A DNA stretch of 64,000 nt from contig NZ_JAPFGB010000001.1 in NCBI RefSeq assembly GCF_026241095.1, forward strand, positions 310,001 through 374,000, read 5' to 3'. Within the stretch, counting starts at the first letter, position 1. Each line of letters opens with the position of its first letter. The notes beneath the pieces were generated by a model, which did no database searches, was not told where the DNA came from, and worked only from the letters and a program-made list of their open reading frames with translations. The DNA is from Saccharopolyspora sp. NFXS83. Its GTDB lineage: Bacteria > Actinomycetota > Actinomycetes > Mycobacteriales > Pseudonocardiaceae. Of this stretch, positions 63,222 to 64,000 are shown piece by piece. A program made the translations under genes and the position numbers.

Positions 63222-64000
63222 TCAGCCGCGGAACCTTCGCGAACCGGCGGGCGCCTCGGCCCGCAGGATCGGCCCGGCTCGGTGCCGGGAAGATCGTCGC
63301 CCTCGCCGCCACCGCGCTGGTGCTGGTGAGCGGCTGCGGATTCACCGGAGTCGCCGGCTTACCGCTGCCCGGCGGAGCCGACCTCGGCGACAAGCCCTAC
63401 CAGGTGAAGGTGCGCTTCGCCGATGTGCTGGACCTGGTGCCCAACGCCGGGGTGCGCGTCAACGACGTGCCCGTCGGCCGGGTCAGCGAGATCGGGCTCG
63501 CCCCCGGATCCTGGGACGCCGAAGCGATCCTGCAGGTCAACCGCGACGTCAAACTACCGGGCAACGCCATCGCCCGGCTGCGCCAGTCGAGCCTGCTCGG
63601 TGAGAAGTACGTCGAACTGGCCGTGCCGCCCGCACCCGAGGCGCCGCGGGGCAAGCTCATCAACGGCGACGTCATCGGCACCGATCGCAGCGGTCGCAAC
63701 CCCGAGGTCGAAGAGGTCCTCGGTGCGCTGTCACTGCTGCTCAACGGCGGCGGTGTGGCCCAGCTGCAGAACATCACCCGCGAGCTCAACAACGCGCTCG
63801 AAGGGCGCGAAGGCGACGCCCGCAACCTGCTCGGCAACCTCGACGAGCTCGTCGCCGGCCTGGACGCGCAGCGCGACGACATCACCCGCGCCCTCGACAG
63901 CGTCAACCGGCTCTCCGCGAGCCTCGACGCGCAACGCGGCAACATCGACACCGCGCTGCGCGACCTCGAACCGGGCCTGCGCGTGCTCAACGACCAGCGC
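63218..64000 (+). CDS. mceE: MCE family lipoprotein, MceE position (3' end outside window)
   Basis: The visible 261 residues begin with a basic N-terminus, a hydrophobic segment and the lipobox LVSGC. A lipid-modified Cys is expected, as in LprK/MceE proteins. The MCE domain follows (FADVLDLVPNAGVRVNDVPVG, then RQSSLLGEKYVEL) and then helical repeats. GTG overlaps the mceD stop. The frame is open at the window end. Confidence 0.94.
   Translation, partial: MISRGTFANRRAPRPAGSARLGAGKIVALAATALVLVSGCGFTGVAGLPLPGGADLGDKPYQVKVRFADVLDLVPNAGVRVNDVPVGRVSEIGLAPGSWDAEAILQVNRDVKLPGNAIARLRQSSLLGEKYVELAVPPAPEAPRGKLINGDVIGTDRSGRNPEVEEVLGALSLLLNGGGVAQLQNITRELNNALEGREGDARNLLGNLDELVAGLDAQRDDITRALDSVNRLSASLDAQRGNIDTALRDLEPGLRVLNDQR

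Overview
The window is a high-G+C actinobacterial chromosome segment, most likely from the Pseudonocardiaceae (Saccharopolyspora-like). The evidence is the nuoG-N operon with a polyprenyl synthase behind it, the rpmG-hadAB ... tRNA-Trp-secE-nusG-rplK-rplA-rplJ-rplL block, a single mceG-yrbE-mce operon directly after rplL, frequent GTG starts, ATGA/GTGA stop-start overlaps and a pSAM2/pMEA-type integrative element. The genus is inference.

Layout. (1) 1-9894: complex I genes nuoG (3' part) to nuoN, followed by a long-chain polyprenyl diphosphate synthase. (2) 11-18 kb: a membrane-anchored protein with a long disordered stretch, a divergent Lrp/DDAH pair, a YceI-like protein, HtpX, RmlA and YajQ, ending in tRNA-Tyr(GTA). 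(3) 18240-33849: a complete-looking actinomycete integrative and conjugative element (AICE) of about 15.5 kb, bounded by a perfect 109-bp direct repeat that starts exactly at the anticodon loop of tRNA-Tyr. It carries integrase, excisionase, a DUF3631 ATPase, a prim-pol replicase, a GGDEF-type protein, a small CxxC membrane protein, an FtsK/TraB translocase, Spd-like membrane proteins, two NUDIX proteins, an HD-domain protein and three DNA-binding regulators. Its cargo is a low-G+C convergent gene pair (beta-family protein plus sce7726-type PD-(D/E)xK nuclease) next to attR. (4) 33850-37777: two further decayed copies of the att repeat, one followed by the tail of a dead integrase gene. This records earlier integrations at the same tRNA and holds a DUF6461 gene, a broken merR gene and an APC permease. 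(5) 37.9-46.8 kb: chromosomal genes, including cyclophilin, a SAM methyltransferase, a truncated proline iminopeptidase, an ECF sigma factor with a VOC protein, an F420-type oxidoreductase, an alpha/beta hydrolase and a large GGDEF/EAL membrane protein. (6) 46.9-55.2 kb: tRNA-Thr, tRNA-Met, rpmG, hadAB, an aspartate aminotransferase on the minus strand, tRNA-Trp, secE, nusG, rplK, rplA, an L10 leader with attenuator, rplJ and rplL. (7) 55.6-64 kb: an Mce lipid-import operon, mceG-yrbE-yrbE-mceA-B-C-D-E, running off the window.

Most chromosomal genes are ordinary. The accessory interest lies in 18-38 kb. The element looks able to excise, replicate and transfer. It has at least four separate clusters of short repeats that look like operators or iterons. 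It also carries a candidate two-gene defence-type cargo and a cyclic-di-GMP-type enzyme.

All family assignments come from reading the translated sequence and recalling family features. No database search was run.
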